From positions 3,844,001 through 3,908,000 of the forward strand of contig CP148074.1 of assembly GCA_037482215.1 (NCBI GenBank): a DNA stretch of 64,000 nt. Direction: 5' to 3'. Under the pieces are notes generated by a model. It was not told the DNA's origin. It worked only from the letters and a program-made list of their open reading frames with translations, and searched no databases. This stretch comes from Pseudomonas mendocina. GTDB lineage: Bacteria > Pseudomonadota > Gammaproteobacteria > Pseudomonadales > Pseudomonadaceae. Of the stretch, positions 38,716-48,611 are shown piece by piece (position 1 is the stretch's first letter; every line of letters begins with the position of its first letter). The translations under genes were made by a program, and so were the position numbers.

Positions 38716-39663
38716 GTGATGAAAAGGAGCGACCTGATCTGGACCCTTGTGGGTCTCGGCGCTGTCCTGCTGTCGTGCTATCTCCTGTATCACGAAGTCC
38801 GTAATATTTCGCTGGAAGAAATCGCTGACAGCTTGCATGCGATTCCCCGGCACAATTGGATTCTCGCGGCCACAGCCACCCTCGGAGCCTACTGCGCCCT
38901 GGCTTGGTATGACCGGATAGCCCTCTCCCATCTGGGCAAAAAAATCTCCTGGCGCTTTATCAGCCTTTGTTCATTTACTACCTACGCCCTAGCTCACAAT
39001 ATTGGCGCATCGGTGTTTTCAGGTGCCTTGGTACGTTACCGGGCTTATCGCAGCAAAGGCCTGACGCCGCAAGAAATCGGCATCCTCATTGTCTTCTGCT
39101 CATTCACGTTTGTGCTCGGGACTATTTTGGCTGGTGGCTGCGTGCTGCTGCTTGAGCCAGACCTGATCCAGCGCGTTGCCAACATATCGCCGCTAATCTC
39201 CGAGATCATCGGAGGTATTCTGATTTTGCTGGTAGCCCTGTACGTGCTGGGTTCCTGGCGCCAGTTCAAGCCCTGGAGCTGGAAGAAGTTTCACCTTGAA
39301 TACCCTCGCCTCAGGATTGTCGCTCGCCAGCTGCTGGCCGGACCACTGGAACTAGCCTGCGCAGCTGCCATCATTTACTACGCGCTGCCTGCGGAAACCA
39401 ACCCAGGCTATCTGGTGGTATTTGGCGTATTCCTCGCGTCCTTCTCACTGGCCCTGCTATCCCATGCACCGGGTGGCCTCGGCGTATTGGAAGTTACCTT
39501 CCTCGCCGCCATGCCCGAAATCCCGACATCTGACGTGCTGGCAGCCCTGATTGTATTCCGTGGCTTTTACCTGTTACTGCCCTTTGCTCTCTCCCTGCTG
39601 GTAGTGCTTGGATTTGAGTGGTCGCAGTGGCAACAACGCCGCCAAGAGGCAGAAGGCAAATAA
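38716..39663 (+). CDS. lysylphosphatidylglycerol-synthase-TM/UPF0104 family protein (YbhN-like)
   Basis: Polytopic inner-membrane protein of the LPG_synthase_TM (UPF0104) family. The 315 residues show about eight hydrophobic segments and the family runs AHNIGASVFSGALVRYRAYR and LLSHAPGGLGVLEVTFLAA. It lacks the soluble lysyl-transferase domain of MprF, so it is unlikely to aminoacylate lipids by itself; lipid movement is a family-level guess. AAGGAG lies 8 bases before a GTG at 38716; the next codon, ATG at 38719, is an alternative start. Confidence 0.88.
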   Translation: MMKRSDLIWTLVGLGAVLLSCYLLYHEVRNISLEEIADSLHAIPRHNWILAATATLGAYCALAWYDRIALSHLGKKISWRFISLCSFTTYALAHNIGASVFSGALVRYRAYRSKGLTPQEIGILIVFCSFTFVLGTILAGGCVLLLEPDLIQRVANISPLISEIIGGILILLVALYVLGSWRQFKPWSWKKFHLEYPRLRIVARQLLAGPLELACAAAIIYYALPAETNPGYLVVFGVFLASFSLALLSHAPGGLGVLEVTFLAAMPEIPTSDVLAALIVFRGFYLLLPFALSLLVVLGFEWSQWQQRRQEAEGK

Positions 39664-39743
39664 GCGCATCCGGTCGATATTTGGGGCAGCATTAAACGCG
39701 ACAGTCGCATAGAATGCGCGGCCGTTTTTTGAGGAAGCGCCGC

Positions 39744-41015
39744 ATGTCACTCCACCTCCCTGCCCGCGCCTGCGGCATCGACTTCGGCACCTCCAACTCG
39801 ACTGTTGGCTGGTTGCGTCCGGGAGAAGAAACGCTTCTCCCACTGGAAGATGGCAAAATCACTCTGCCCTCTGTCGTTTTCTTCAATTTCGAAGAGCAGC
39901 GCCCGGTGTATGGCCGACAGGCCCTGCACGAATACCTGGAAGGCTATGAAGGGCGCCTGATGCGCTCTCTGAAAAGCCTGCTGGGCAGCAAGCTGCTGAA
40001 AAGTGAGACCACAGTTCTGGGCAGTGCTCTGCCATTTAAGGACTTACTTGGCTTCTTTATCGGTGAACTCAAGACCCGTGCCGAAACCATTGCCGACCGC
40101 CCCTTTGAGCAGGTTGTGCTGGGCCGTCCAGTATTCTTTGTCGATGATGACCCCGAGGCGGATAAAGAAGCCGAAAACACCCTGATCGCGGTCGCAAGCA
40201 AACTGGGCTTCAAGGATATTTCCTTCCAGTACGAACCGATTGCTGCTGCCTTCGATTACGAATCCGGAATTGATCGCGAAGAGCTGGTACTGATTGTCGA
40301 TATCGGCGGCGGTACCTCAGACTTCTCGCTGGTACGCTTGGCACCTGAGCGACGCAGCGTAGCCGACCGCCAGAGCGATATTCTCGCCACCGGCGGCGTA
40401 CACATCGGCGGTACCGATTTCGACAAGCAGCTGTCTCTGGCTGGCGTCATGCCTCTGTTCGGCTATGGCAGCCGGATGAAAAGTGATGCGCCAATGCCGA
40501 CCAGCACGCATCTGAACCTGGCTACTTGGCACACCATCAACGCGGTGTACTCCGCACAATCCCAGCGCCAGTTACAAAGCATGCGCTACGACATTGTCGA
40601 CCCGACCGGAATCGACCGCCTGTTCAAACTGATTGAGCGGCGTGAAGGCCACTGGCTGGCGATGGAAGTGGAGGAAAGCAAAATCGCCCTCACCGATCAG
40701 CCTGCCCGGCCGATCGACCTGAGCCACATTGAAGCTAACCTCAGTGCAGACCTCACCCGTGAACTGTTCGAAAACGCAATCCAGCCGCTGCTGGAGCGCG
40801 TGCGGGGCAGCATCACTGACCTGCTCAATCAAGCGGGTATCGGCCTTGAGCAAGTCGATACGTTGTTCTTTACCGGGGGCTCCAGCGGCATTCCCGCTTT
40901 GCGTCAGAGCGTGGCAGCGATGCTGCCAAATGCCCGCCATGTTGAAGGTAACACCTTCGGCAGTATCGGCAGTGGTCTAGCTATCGAAGCGTATAAACGC
41001 TACGGCACAGTCTGA
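39744..41015 (+). CDS. Hsp70-family protein (YegD-like)
   Basis: Actin-like ATPase related to the Hsp70 nucleotide-binding domain but without the substrate-binding domain. The 423 residues show the phosphate-1 loop CGIDFGTSNSTVGW, the phosphate-2 loop VDIGGGTSDFSLVRL and the adenosine motif FFTGGSSGIPALR, all intact. The YegD group is a conserved, poorly studied chaperone-like family. I chose the ATG at 39744 behind GAGGAA; an upstream ATG at 39714 would place that site inside the gene. Confidence 0.9.
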   Translation: MSLHLPARACGIDFGTSNSTVGWLRPGEETLLPLEDGKITLPSVVFFNFEEQRPVYGRQALHEYLEGYEGRLMRSLKSLLGSKLLKSETTVLGSALPFKDLLGFFIGELKTRAETIADRPFEQVVLGRPVFFVDDDPEADKEAENTLIAVASKLGFKDISFQYEPIAAAFDYESGIDREELVLIVDIGGGTSDFSLVRLAPERRSVADRQSDILATGGVHIGGTDFDKQLSLAGVMPLFGYGSRMKSDAPMPTSTHLNLATWHTINAVYSAQSQRQLQSMRYDIVDPTGIDRLFKLIERREGHWLAMEVEESKIALTDQPARPIDLSHIEANLSADLTRELFENAIQPLLERVRGSITDLLNQAGIGLEQVDTLFFTGGSSGIPALRQSVAAMLPNARHVEGNTFGSIGSGLAIEAYKRYGTV

Positions 41016-41029
41016 GAGCGTTGCTCCCC

Positions 41030-41068
41030 AATAAAAAAACACCAGCCTTGAGCTGGTGTTTTTTTATT
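41030..41068. terminator. bidirectional intrinsic terminator between yegD-like gene and ygiQ
   Basis: A 17-bp arm with core CACCAGC (41040-41046) pairs with GCTGGTG (41052-41058) around CTTGA, extended by A7 and T7. It serves both convergent genes. Confidence 0.93.
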
Positions 41069-41078
41069 GCCTTGCCAA

Positions 41079-43385
41079 TCAACGCGGCGCGACAGGCTTA
41101 CGGCTTGGTTTCTTGCCAGTTTTCTTACCCGCCCCAGCACGCTCCCGTGCTGCCTGCTGATTACGCGCCTCAGCAGCAGCCTTAGCCTGCTCGCGCTTAT
41201 CCCACGGTTTGCTCCCATCACTACCACGCGGCGGCAGGCCAGTATGCTGCGTAAGAATACGCGTGGTGTCCTTACCCACTTTCTTGCTGCCCGCAGGCGT
41301 CGAGTTCTTACGACGAGCACTCTGGTAGCTGTCGGTTGAAGGCTGATGCACAGGTATCAGCTGATGCTTACCCGAACCAATCAGATCACCACGGCCCATG
41401 CGCAACAGCGCTTCACGCAGCATCGGCCAGCCTTTCGGGTCGTGATAACGCAGGAATGCCTTGTGCAGACGACGTTGGGCCTCGCTCTTAACAATGGTCA
41501 CGCCATCGCTCTTATAGGTGACCTTGCGCAGCGGGTTTTTTCCCGAGTGGTACATCGCGGTCGCAGTGGCCATCGGCGACGGATAGAACGCCTGCACCTG
41601 ATCCGCGCGGAAGCCGTTGGACTTCAGCCACAGCGCCAGATTCATCATGTCTTCATCGGTTGTGCCCGGATGTGCGGCGATAAAGTACGGGATCAGGTAC
41701 TGCTCTTTGCCCGCCTCTTTCGAGTACTTCTCGAACATGCGCTTAAAGCGGTCATAGGTACCGATACCCGGCTTCATCATCTTGGTCAGCGGGCCTTCCT
41801 CGGTGTGTTCCGGGGCGATTTTCAGGTACCCACCAACGTGGTGCGTCACCAGCTCCTTCACATACTCTGGAGACTCCACAGCCAAGTCATAACGCAGGCC
41901 TGAAGCAATCAGAATCTTCTTCACGCCCGGCAGCGCACGGGCACTGCGGTATAGCTGAATCAACGACGAATGATCGGTGTTCAGGTTCGGACAGATGCCT
42001 GGGAATACGCAGGACGGCTTACGGCACGCAGACTCAATCTCCGGGCTCTTGCAAGCGATGCGGTACATATTCGCCGTCGGCCCGCCAAGGTCGGAGATCA
42101 CCCCGGTAAAGCCCGGTACCTTGTCGCGAATTTCTTCGATCTCGCGGATGATCGACTCTTCAGAACGGTTCTGAATGATGCGGCCTTCGTGCTCAGTAAT
42201 TGAGCAGAACGTACAGCCACCGAAACAGCCGCGCATGATGTTGACCGAGAAGCGGATCATCTCGTAGGCCGGAATCTTCTCCTTGCCATACGCAGGGTGC
42301 GGCACGCGCTGATAAGGCATACCAAACACATAATCCATTTCTTCGGTGGTCATTGGCACTGGCGGCGGGTTCAGCCAGACGTCCACATCACCGTGTTTTT
42401 GCACCAACGCACGGGCGTTACCCGGGTTAGTTTCCAGGTGCAGAACGCGGTTGGCGTGGGCATAGAGCACCGCGTCATTGCGCACCTTCTCCATTGAGGG
42501 CAGGCGAATAACGGTTTTATCCCGGGTCATGCGCGGGCTTTCCAGAATCTGTACGACCTTGGCTTCGTTCGGGTCGTCCTGCGGGCCTTTTTCCTGCTCA
42601 ATGGCACAGGCCTGCAGATCCTGAGTGTTCACATAGGGGTTGATGATCTTGTCGACCTTACCCGGACGGTCGATACGGGTCGAATCAACCTCATACCAGC
42701 CCTTAGGCGTATCGCGGCGTATAAATGCCGTGCCGCGCACATCGGTGATCTCTTCGATCTTCTCGCCCCAGGACAGACGCTGTGCCACCTCAACGATGGC
42801 GCGCTCGGCGTTGCCGTACAGCAGAATGTCCGCAGAAGCATCAATCAGAATCGAGTTGCGAACCTTGTCCTGCCAGTAATCATAGTGAGCAATCCGCCGC
42901 AGCGATGCTTCGATACCGCCGAGTACGATCGGCACATGCTTGTAGGCCTCTTTACAGCGCTGGCTGTAAACCAAGCTGGCGCGGTCGGGCCGCTTACCCG
43001 CAAGACCGCCCGGCGTGTAGGCATCATCCGAACGCATTTTTTTGTCGGCGGTGTAGCGGTTGATCATCGAGTCCATGTTGCCAGCCGCTACGCCGAAGAA
43101 CAGGTTCGGCTCGCCCAGCTTCATAAAGTCGTCTTTCGACTGCCAGTTTGGCTGGGCAATGATGCCCACGCGGAAGCCCTGAGACTCCAACAATCGCCCG
43201 ATAATCGCCATCCCAAACGACGGGTGATCAACATAAGCGTCACCTGTGACGATGATGATGTCGCATGAGTCCCAGCCCAGCTGATCCATTTCCTCTCGGC
43301 TCATAGGCAAGAACGGAGCAGGACCAAAGCATTCGGCCCAGTACTTGGGATAATCAAACAATGGCTTGGCGACTGGCATGGACAT
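41079..43385 (-). CDS. YgiQ family radical SAM protein (UPF0313)
   Basis: Radical SAM protein of unknown reaction. The 768 residues have an N-terminal cobalamin-binding-like region (about 1-190), a central radical SAM domain with the iron-sulfur motif CFGGCTFC (about 395) and a C-terminal extension ending in a Lys/Arg-rich tail ([12 protein letters not shown]). I chose the ATG at 43385; a second ATG two codons later is equally possible. It ends against the terminator of the Hsp70-like gene. Synteny with PA4928 supports the call. Confidence 0.92.
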   Translation of the reverse strand: MSMPVAKPLFDYPKYWAECFGPAPFLPMSREEMDQLGWDSCDIIIVTGDAYVDHPSFGMAIIGRLLESQGFRVGIIAQPNWQSKDDFMKLGEPNLFFGVAAGNMDSMINRYTADKKMRSDDAYTPGGLAGKRPDRASLVYSQRCKEAYKHVPIVLGGIEASLRRIAHYDYWQDKVRNSILIDASADILLYGNAERAIVEVAQRLSWGEKIEEITDVRGTAFIRRDTPKGWYEVDSTRIDRPGKVDKIINPYVNTQDLQACAIEQEKGPQDDPNEAKVVQILESPRMTRDKTVIRLPSMEKVRNDAVLYAHANRVLHLETNPGNARALVQKHGDVDVWLNPPPVPMTTEEMDYVFGMPYQRVPHPAYGKEKIPAYEMIRFSVNIMRGCFGGCTFCSITEHEGRIIQNRSEESIIREIEEIRDKVPGFTGVISDLGGPTANMYRIACKSPEIESACRKPSCVFPGICPNLNTDHSSLIQLYRSARALPGVKKILIASGLRYDLAVESPEYVKELVTHHVGGYLKIAPEHTEEGPLTKMMKPGIGTYDRFKRMFEKYSKEAGKEQYLIPYFIAAHPGTTDEDMMNLALWLKSNGFRADQVQAFYPSPMATATAMYHSGKNPLRKVTYKSDGVTIVKSEAQRRLHKAFLRYHDPKGWPMLREALLRMGRGDLIGSGKHQLIPVHQPSTDSYQSARRKNSTPAGSKKVGKDTTRILTQHTGLPPRGSDGSKPWDKREQAKAAAEARNQQAARERAGAGKKTGKKPSRKPVAPR

Positions 43386-43526
43386 GGGGGCTGACCGGCG
43401 GTAACAAACAGGGAGGGAAAAAGCGGGCGCGGAATATAGCACAAATTTTGACCAAATCCGACCTTAACGCTTGGATTAGTCTAGTGCTTGTGTCAGGACA
43501 GGAGGGAACCGGCGAGAATTAAAAGC

Positions 43527-43543
43527 GCTTTGCCGTGCAAAGC
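43527..43543. other. 7-bp hairpin between the lipoprotein gene and ygiQ
   Basis: GCTTTGC (43527-43533) pairs with GCAAAGC (43537-43543) around CGT. A second short hairpin, GGGGC/GCCCC (about 43599-43613), lies nearer the lipoprotein stop. Neither has a T-run, so a terminator function is doubtful. Confidence 0.3.
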
Positions 43544-43623
43544 ATGCAGCAGGCCAATAGAGGCCCGATGAACACAAACGAGAGTTTCAGTAGGCGGGGC
43601 GCAGGGCCCCACCCTCACACCAA

Positions 43624-44064
43624 TCAACGGATGTTGTTGATGGTGCCTTTGTTACCAGTCACGGTTACGTCAACTTTCTTGAAGATGAAGTAATCCTGAA
43701 CATTGACCTCGTAGCGCGGCGCCACGATCAGGTCAGCGTTAGAGCTTTTAACAGCCTTGTAGGCAGCAGCCGACTTAACCGAGGAAACCGGATCAAAAGC
43801 GGCCAGGCTCATGCCACCGCCGCTCTCGGCACCGTAGGTCACACCGTCAGCAAACTGGGTGTCGCCACCGAACTTCAGGACACCAAACAGGATGTTGACC
43901 TGGGACTTACCACTGATGGACTCGCCAACAGTTACGTCGGCTTTCAGGTCAGTTTTAACAGCGCCGGCAACCGGGGCGATTGGCTGGCTAACGTTGAGGC
44001 TGGTGCAACCAGTGGTCAGAGCCAGTGCGGAAACCAGTGCTGCGGTAGACAAAATGCTTTTCAT
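43624..44064 (-). CDS. small lipoprotein of unknown function
   Basis: The 146 residues begin with a signal peptide and lipobox LTTGC (cleavage before Cys20), so the protein should be a lipoprotein with an outer-membrane fate likely (Thr at +2). The mature part is small, beta-rich in pattern and without further Cys; it contains KFGGDTQFADGVTYGAESGGG and the repeated aromatic run VNVQDYFIFKK. I do not recognise the family with confidence; it resembles TRL-like lipoproteins only loosely. Codon use is regular and an AGGAG-like site precedes the ATG, so the gene is real. Confidence 0.85.
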   Translation of the reverse strand: MKSILSTAALVSALALTTGCTSLNVSQPIAPVAGAVKTDLKADVTVGESISGKSQVNILFGVLKFGGDTQFADGVTYGAESGGGMSLAAFDPVSSVKSAAAYKAVKSSNADLIVAPRYEVNVQDYFIFKKVDVTVTGNKGTINNIR

Positions 44065-44205
44065 GCTTACTCCTTAGCGTGCATACGGCCCTTGATGGGC
44101 TCCGGGAATCTAGTCCGCTCACCCGCGAACCAGAACCCCACCCGCTCAGGAAATGGGACTCATCCCTCAATCCTCCATTTAAACCAGGCAAATTGATCTA
44201 ACCAC

Positions 44206-44219
44206 CTCTGAATTCAGAG
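44206..44219. promoter_or_regulatory. 14-bp perfect palindrome upstream of the lipoprotein gene
   Basis: CTCTGAATTCAGAG, self-complementary over 14 bases, 142-155 bases upstream of the lipoprotein start and 55 bases past the alr stop. It may be a regulator's operator; as an RNA hairpin it would have only a 5-bp stem. Confidence 0.35.
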
Positions 44220-44273
44220 ATTTTCGGATAAGTCTCTAATAGAGCACTGATCGCACATCATTTCGACTCAGCT

Positions 44274-45353
44274 TCACGTCGAGAAATAGCGTCGGGCGAC
44301 CCGTGCTGTAACCTTACTCAGCAACTCATAGCCAATGGTCCCGGCGCACCTAGCGACCTCATCCACGGGTAACTGCTCCCCCCATAACTCAACAGGATCA
44401 CCAACACTCGCCTCCGGTGCATCCGTCAAATCCACACACAGCAAATCCATGGAAACCCGCCCCACCAACGGCACACGCTTTCCTGCGACCATCACAGGCG
44501 TTCCAGAGGGCGCATGACGTGGATAACCATCGGCGTAACCACAACTCACCGTTCCAATTCGAGACGGACGCTGCGCTTGCCATGCAGCGCCATACCCCAC
44601 CGTCTCTCCAACTGCCAGCTCGCGGCAGGCAAGCAGCTCTCCACGCAAGCTCATGACCGGGTGCAACCCCAACTCAGCGGCAGACAGATCAGCGAATGGG
44701 CTGGCACCATAGAGCATGATGCCTGGGCGCAACCAGTCCATGTGTGCAGCCGGAATCGTCAAAACCCCGGCCGAGTTGGCCAGTGAGCGATGGGAAAAGT
44801 CTAAATCTAACAAACCCAAAAACTCCGCCAGCTGCTCTTCGGTCTGCTCGCTGCCGCGCTCATCAGCACAAGCAAAGTGGCTAATCAGATTCAACTCAGC
44901 GACCTGGGGCGCTCCCTTCAAACGCTCATAGCAATGGCGCAGTTGAGACGCAGCAAATCCAAGGCGATGCATGCCGCTGTCCAGTTTCAGCCAAATATTA
45001 AGTGGGCACGCCAACTCGCTTGCGAGCAACTGCTCGAGTTGGCGTTCACTGTGCACGACCACATCAAGCCTAAGCTGGGCAGCGTACTGATATTCAACGG
45101 CGGCAAAACAGCCTTCCAGCAGCAATATCCTGCCGACTCCATGCAATGCCCGCACTTCGGCAGCCTCGTCCAAGCTAGCCACTGCAAACCCTTCAACTTC
45201 GTCATGCAGCGCTGTCACCACCTCCCGTACGCCATGCCCATAGGCATTGGCCTTAACCACCGCAAACAGCTTGCGCTCCGGCGCACAACGTCGCGCTACA
45301 GAGGCATTGTGACGAAGAGCGGCAAGGTTGATAGTCGCAACAAGCGGGCGCAT
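44274..45353 (-). CDS. alr: alanine racemase (biosynthetic)
   Basis: PLP enzyme making D-alanine for peptidoglycan. The 359 residues have the PLP lysine K34 in VVKANAYGHG, the GMHRLGF segment and the catalytic tyrosine loop (GIMLYGASPF), as usual for the fold-III racemase. It follows dnaB, matching PA4930. The ATG at 45353 lies only 12 bases past a complete terminator hairpin, with the ribosome-binding site GAGGA inside the gap. Confidence 0.97.
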   Translation of the reverse strand: MRPLVATINLAALRHNASVARRCAPERKLFAVVKANAYGHGVREVVTALHDEVEGFAVASLDEAAEVRALHGVGRILLLEGCFAAVEYQYAAQLRLDVVVHSERQLEQLLASELACPLNIWLKLDSGMHRLGFAASQLRHCYERLKGAPQVAELNLISHFACADERGSEQTEEQLAEFLGLLDLDFSHRSLANSAGVLTIPAAHMDWLRPGIMLYGASPFADLSAAELGLHPVMSLRGELLACRELAVGETVGYGAAWQAQRPSRIGTVSCGYADGYPRHAPSGTPVMVAGKRVPLVGRVSMDLLCVDLTDAPEASVGDPVELWGEQLPVDEVARCAGTIGYELLSKVTARVARRYFST

Positions 45354-45365
45354 GGAGGTTGATCC

Positions 45366-45407
45366 TCAAAAAACAAACGGGCGACCAGTTTAACCACTGG
45401 ACGCCCG
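45366..45407 (-). terminator. intrinsic terminator between dnaB and alr
   Basis: On the minus strand CGGGCG-T-CCAGT pairs with ACTGG-T-CGCCCG (45378-45407), followed by TTTGTTTTTT. A second hairpin with arms CTGAATG/CATTCAG (45419-45435) lies just before it, next to the dnaB stop. Confidence 0.8.
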
Positions 45408-45444
45408 CTTATATTGATCTGAATGATGCATTCAGTATCGCCAA

Positions 45445-46839
45445 TCAATCCTCGTCGAATTGATAGATACCTGGCGCAAGGTTCTCAAATCGCGAATAAC
45501 GGCCCATAAAAGCCAGCCGCGTGGTTCCGATAGGGCCGTTACGCTGTTTACCAATAATGATCTCGGCCACACCCTTGTATTCAGTTTCCGGGTGATACAC
45601 CTCATCCCGGTACACGAACATAATGATGTCGGCGTCCTGCTCGATCGCTCCGGATTCACGCAAGTCAGAGTTAACAGGACGTTTGTTGGGACGCTGTTCA
45701 AGAGAGCGGTTGAGCTGCGACAAGGCAATCACCGGGCAGTTAAACTCTTTAGCCAGCGCTTTCAGGGATCGGGAAATCTCAGAGATCTCGTTGACCCGAC
45801 TGTCACCACTGGATCCCGGGATCTGCATCAGTTGCAGGTAGTCGACCATGATCAGGGCGATCTCGCCGTGCTCACGGGCCAGACGGCGGGTACGTGCGCG
45901 CATTTCTGATGGAGAAATACCGGCCGTATCGTCGATGAACAGTTTGCGGTCATTAAGCAGGTTAACGGCCGAAGTGAGCCGCGGCCAATCGTCATCATCC
46001 AACCGCCCCGCACGCACTTTGGTCTGGTCGATCCGACCCAGAGAGGCCAACATACGCATCACGATAGAGTCGGCGGGCATCTCCAGTGAGAACACAACCA
46101 CCGCCTTATCAGTACGCAGAACGGCGTTTTCCACCAAGTTCATTGCAAAGGTGGTTTTACCCATCGACGGACGACCCGCCACAATAATCAGGTCGGCAGG
46201 CTGTAGGCCGCTGGTCTGTGCATCCAGGTCAGTAAAGCCGGTGGACAAACCTGTAATCGCATCTCCCGCATTGAACAGCTCGTCGATGCGGTCGATGGTT
46301 TTCACCAAGATGTCATTGATACCAACCGGACCGCCCGTCTTTGGACGTGCCTCGGCAATCTGGAAAATCAGTCGCTCGGCTTCATCCAGGATTTCTTCAC
46401 CGGTCCGCCCCTGAGGCGAATAGGCGCTATCAGCAATCTCACCACTGATACTGATCAATTGGCGCAACGTGGCGCGCTCACGAATGATCTGCGCGTAGGC
46501 CTTAATGTTGGCAACCGAAGGGGTGTTTTTCGCCAGCTCACCGAGATAAGCCAAACCACCGACTTCCGCCAATTGCCCTTCCTTGTCCAGCTGCTCGGAC
46601 AAGGTCACAACGTCAAACGGGTGGTTACGCTCTGCAAGCTTGAAGATGGCACGGAAGATCAGCCGATGGTCATGACGATAAAAGTCACCATCAGACACTG
46701 CATCCAGCACCCGCTCCCAGGCATTGTTGTCGAGCATCAGGCCGCCCAGCACCGCTTGTTCAGCTTCGATCGAGTGTGGCGGCACTTTCAGCGAAGTCGT
46801 TTGCAGGTCGTACTGTTCCGGCAGATTGATCTCGTTCAT
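45445..46839 (-). CDS. dnaB: replicative DNA helicase DnaB
   Basis: Hexameric helicase that unwinds DNA at the replication fork. The 464 residues contain the N-terminal primase-interacting domain and the RecA-like motor with Walker A AGRPSMGKTTFAMN (about 203-216), the Walker B-type run LIMVDYLQLM and the DnaB motifs ALSQLNRSLEQR and DADIIMFVYRDE. The gene order rplI-dnaB-alr is standard in Pseudomonas. A terminator follows, directly before alr. Confidence 0.98.
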   Translation of the reverse strand: MNEINLPEQYDLQTTSLKVPPHSIEAEQAVLGGLMLDNNAWERVLDAVSDGDFYRHDHRLIFRAIFKLAERNHPFDVVTLSEQLDKEGQLAEVGGLAYLGELAKNTPSVANIKAYAQIIRERATLRQLISISGEIADSAYSPQGRTGEEILDEAERLIFQIAEARPKTGGPVGINDILVKTIDRIDELFNAGDAITGLSTGFTDLDAQTSGLQPADLIIVAGRPSMGKTTFAMNLVENAVLRTDKAVVVFSLEMPADSIVMRMLASLGRIDQTKVRAGRLDDDDWPRLTSAVNLLNDRKLFIDDTAGISPSEMRARTRRLAREHGEIALIMVDYLQLMQIPGSSGDSRVNEISEISRSLKALAKEFNCPVIALSQLNRSLEQRPNKRPVNSDLRESGAIEQDADIIMFVYRDEVYHPETEYKGVAEIIIGKQRNGPIGTTRLAFMGRYSRFENLAPGIYQFDED

Positions 46840-46862
46840 AAGGTCCTGAATAACTTACTGCT

Positions 46863-46907
46863 TAATAAAAACAAAGGGCACGGCATCGCTCTCGCAATGT
46901 CGTGCCC
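46863..46907 (-). terminator. intrinsic terminator after rplI
   Basis: GGGCACGGCAT (46876-46886) pairs with ATGTCGTGCCC (46897-46907) with one G-T pair. On the minus strand it is followed by TTTGTTTTTATT. It ends the rpsF-rpsR-DUF2232-rplI transcript, so dnaB has its own promoter in the remaining leader. Confidence 0.87.
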
Positions 46908-46954
46908 GATGTTAGCGAGCCTACACCTAAGTGCAAGCCCAGTCTGCGGATTGC

Positions 46955-47401
46955 TTAGGCAGCAACCACAACAACCTTAACGGTTGCTTCAACGTCGCTG
47001 TGCAGGTGCAGAGCAACATCGTATTCGCCAACTTGACGAATAGTGCCGTTCGGCAGACGCACTTCAGCTTTGGCCACTTCAACACCGGAAGCAGTCAGAG
47101 CATCAGCGATGTCGTGAGTACCGATAGAGCCGAACAGTTTGCCCTCGTCACCAGCAGTAGCGGTGATGGTGACTTCCAGCTCAGCCAGCTGAGCAGCGCG
47201 AGCTTCAGCAGCAGCTTTCTTCTCGGCAGCCAGTTTTTCCAGCTCGGCGCGACGGGCTTCGAACGCAGCAACGTTTTCAGCAGTAGCGGCGGTGGCCTTG
47301 CCTTGCGGCAGCAGGTAGTTACGGCCGTAACCAGCCTTAACCTTTACTTTATCGCCCAGGTTGCCCAGGTTGGCGATTTTTTCCAGCAGGATCAGTTCCA
47401 T
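46955..47401 (-). CDS. rplI: 50S ribosomal protein L9
   Basis: Large-subunit protein at the base of the L1 stalk. The 148 residues have the family signature [13 protein letters not shown] (about 24-36), the long connecting helix rich in Ala and Glu (about 40-75) and the C-terminal domain with FGSIGTHDI. It follows the DUF2232 gene by 21 bases in the ribosomal operon. Codon bias is strong. Confidence 0.98.
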   Translation of the reverse strand: MELILLEKIANLGNLGDKVKVKAGYGRNYLLPQGKATAATAENVAAFEARRAELEKLAAEKKAAAEARAAQLAELEVTITATAGDEGKLFGSIGTHDIADALTASGVEVAKAEVRLPNGTIRQVGEYDVALHLHSDVEATVKVVVVAA

Positions 47402-47422
47402 TTGGTATTAACCTCTTAACTT

Positions 47423-48316
47423 TTAACCTTCACCGTTCGTGGAGCCAGGGCGCTGTTTGCGCTCAAAACGACCACGAAAATCAAGCAGACTGTCGACAAT
47501 GGCCAAAACCACCAGTAACGGATAAGTCAGCTGTCCAAACAGCAGCAGCGTGATGTACATCCCCACCAGCCAGAACTTTGCCATTCGCCCCTGCGCGACC
47601 AACCCATGCAACAGGGCGGCACCCGCGAAAGCCAGTGGCACAGTACTCAGCGGTGTCAGCATTGCCAGTTGCGGACCAATATTCGGCCCCACCAACATGC
47701 ACACCAGCAGCAGTACAGCAGCTACCGGAGGAAGGCGTAGCTCGCGAAACTCGCGACCGAAACCTCCCGGGTTGTACAACTGCGCCTGCCAGAAGCGCCC
47801 AAGAATCAGACACAACAGGCTGACTGCCTGCAGCAACGCCGCTATCAAGCCGGTCAACACCGGTGCAATCAGGCTATCTAATCGGGCTCGCTCTTCCACC
47901 GACATCTGTTGGTGAACGCCATCGAGCATTTGCGGTATGTGCTTTTGCAACTCTACCGCCATCGCCTCAATGAGTTCGCGAAACACCGAGTTAAGAATCA
48001 ACCCGTACACCAGACCAAGTACTACGCTGCAAAGCAGCACACGATTCCAGGACATAGTGGCGCGCAACAACAACGCCAGTCCCAACACTCCTAACAACAC
48101 AAACAGAGTGCGAGGCTCCCCGTAATACCACCAGCCAATGGCCGGCAACAGGGCCCAGATCAGGATGCCAGCGGCATCCCTCCAACCGCGCCGCAGAAGC
48201 ACCAGGCTCCCAGCGGCAGCACTTAACCAGAACAGCAGCGGCAATGCCGCAGAAACTACAACCACCAAAGTGGCCTGCATACGGCCGCGCATGATGAACT
48301 CAGCTAAAGCGCGCAT
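47423..48316 (-). CDS. DUF2232 family membrane protein
   Basis: Integral membrane protein of unknown function placed between rpsR and rplI, the same place as PA4933. The 297 residues show about eight hydrophobic segments, a mid-protein amphipathic stretch (about 112-150, HIPQMLDGVHQQMSVEERAR) and a Gly/Asn/Lys-rich C-terminal tail. No catalytic motif is evident. The conserved place inside a ribosomal-protein operon is the most telling feature; it need not imply a ribosomal role. Confidence 0.88.
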   Translation of the reverse strand: MRALAEFIMRGRMQATLVVVVSAALPLLFWLSAAAGSLVLLRRGWRDAAGILIWALLPAIGWWYYGEPRTLFVLLGVLGLALLLRATMSWNRVLLCSVVLGLVYGLILNSVFRELIEAMAVELQKHIPQMLDGVHQQMSVEERARLDSLIAPVLTGLIAALLQAVSLLCLILGRFWQAQLYNPGGFGREFRELRLPPVAAVLLLVCMLVGPNIGPQLAMLTPLSTVPLAFAGAALLHGLVAQGRMAKFWLVGMYITLLLFGQLTYPLLVVLAIVDSLLDFRGRFERKQRPGSTNGEG

Positions 48317-48352
48317 GCATTTTATCCCTTACTACTTTGTCGAAAGCTGGTC

Positions 48353-48583
48353 TCAGCGGCCGTGGCTGTCGGTGTAAGGCAGCAGGGCCAGGAAGCGGGC
48401 GCGCTTGATAGCGGTAGCCAGCTGACGCTGATAACGAGCCTTGGTACCGGTGATACGGCTTGGAACGATTTTGCCGGTTTCCGAGATGTAGGCTTTCAGG
48501 GTGTTGAGATCTTTGAAATCGATCTCTTTCACGCCTTCAGCGGTGAAACGGCAGAATTTACGACGACGGAAGAAACGTGCCAT
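48353..48583 (-). CDS. rpsR: 30S ribosomal protein S18
   Basis: Small-subunit protein that binds next to S6 on 16S rRNA. The 76 residues have the conserved basic start [15 protein letters not shown] and [22 protein letters not shown]. It lies 28 bases after rpsF in the order rpsF-rpsR. With S6 it may bind the rpsF leader RNA and regulate the operon. Confidence 0.98.
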   Translation of the reverse strand: MARFFRRRKFCRFTAEGVKEIDFKDLNTLKAYISETGKIVPSRITGTKARYQRQLATAIKRARFLALLPYTDSHGR

Positions 48584-48611
48584 GACAGTGGCTCCTCAAT
48601 AGATCCGTGGA

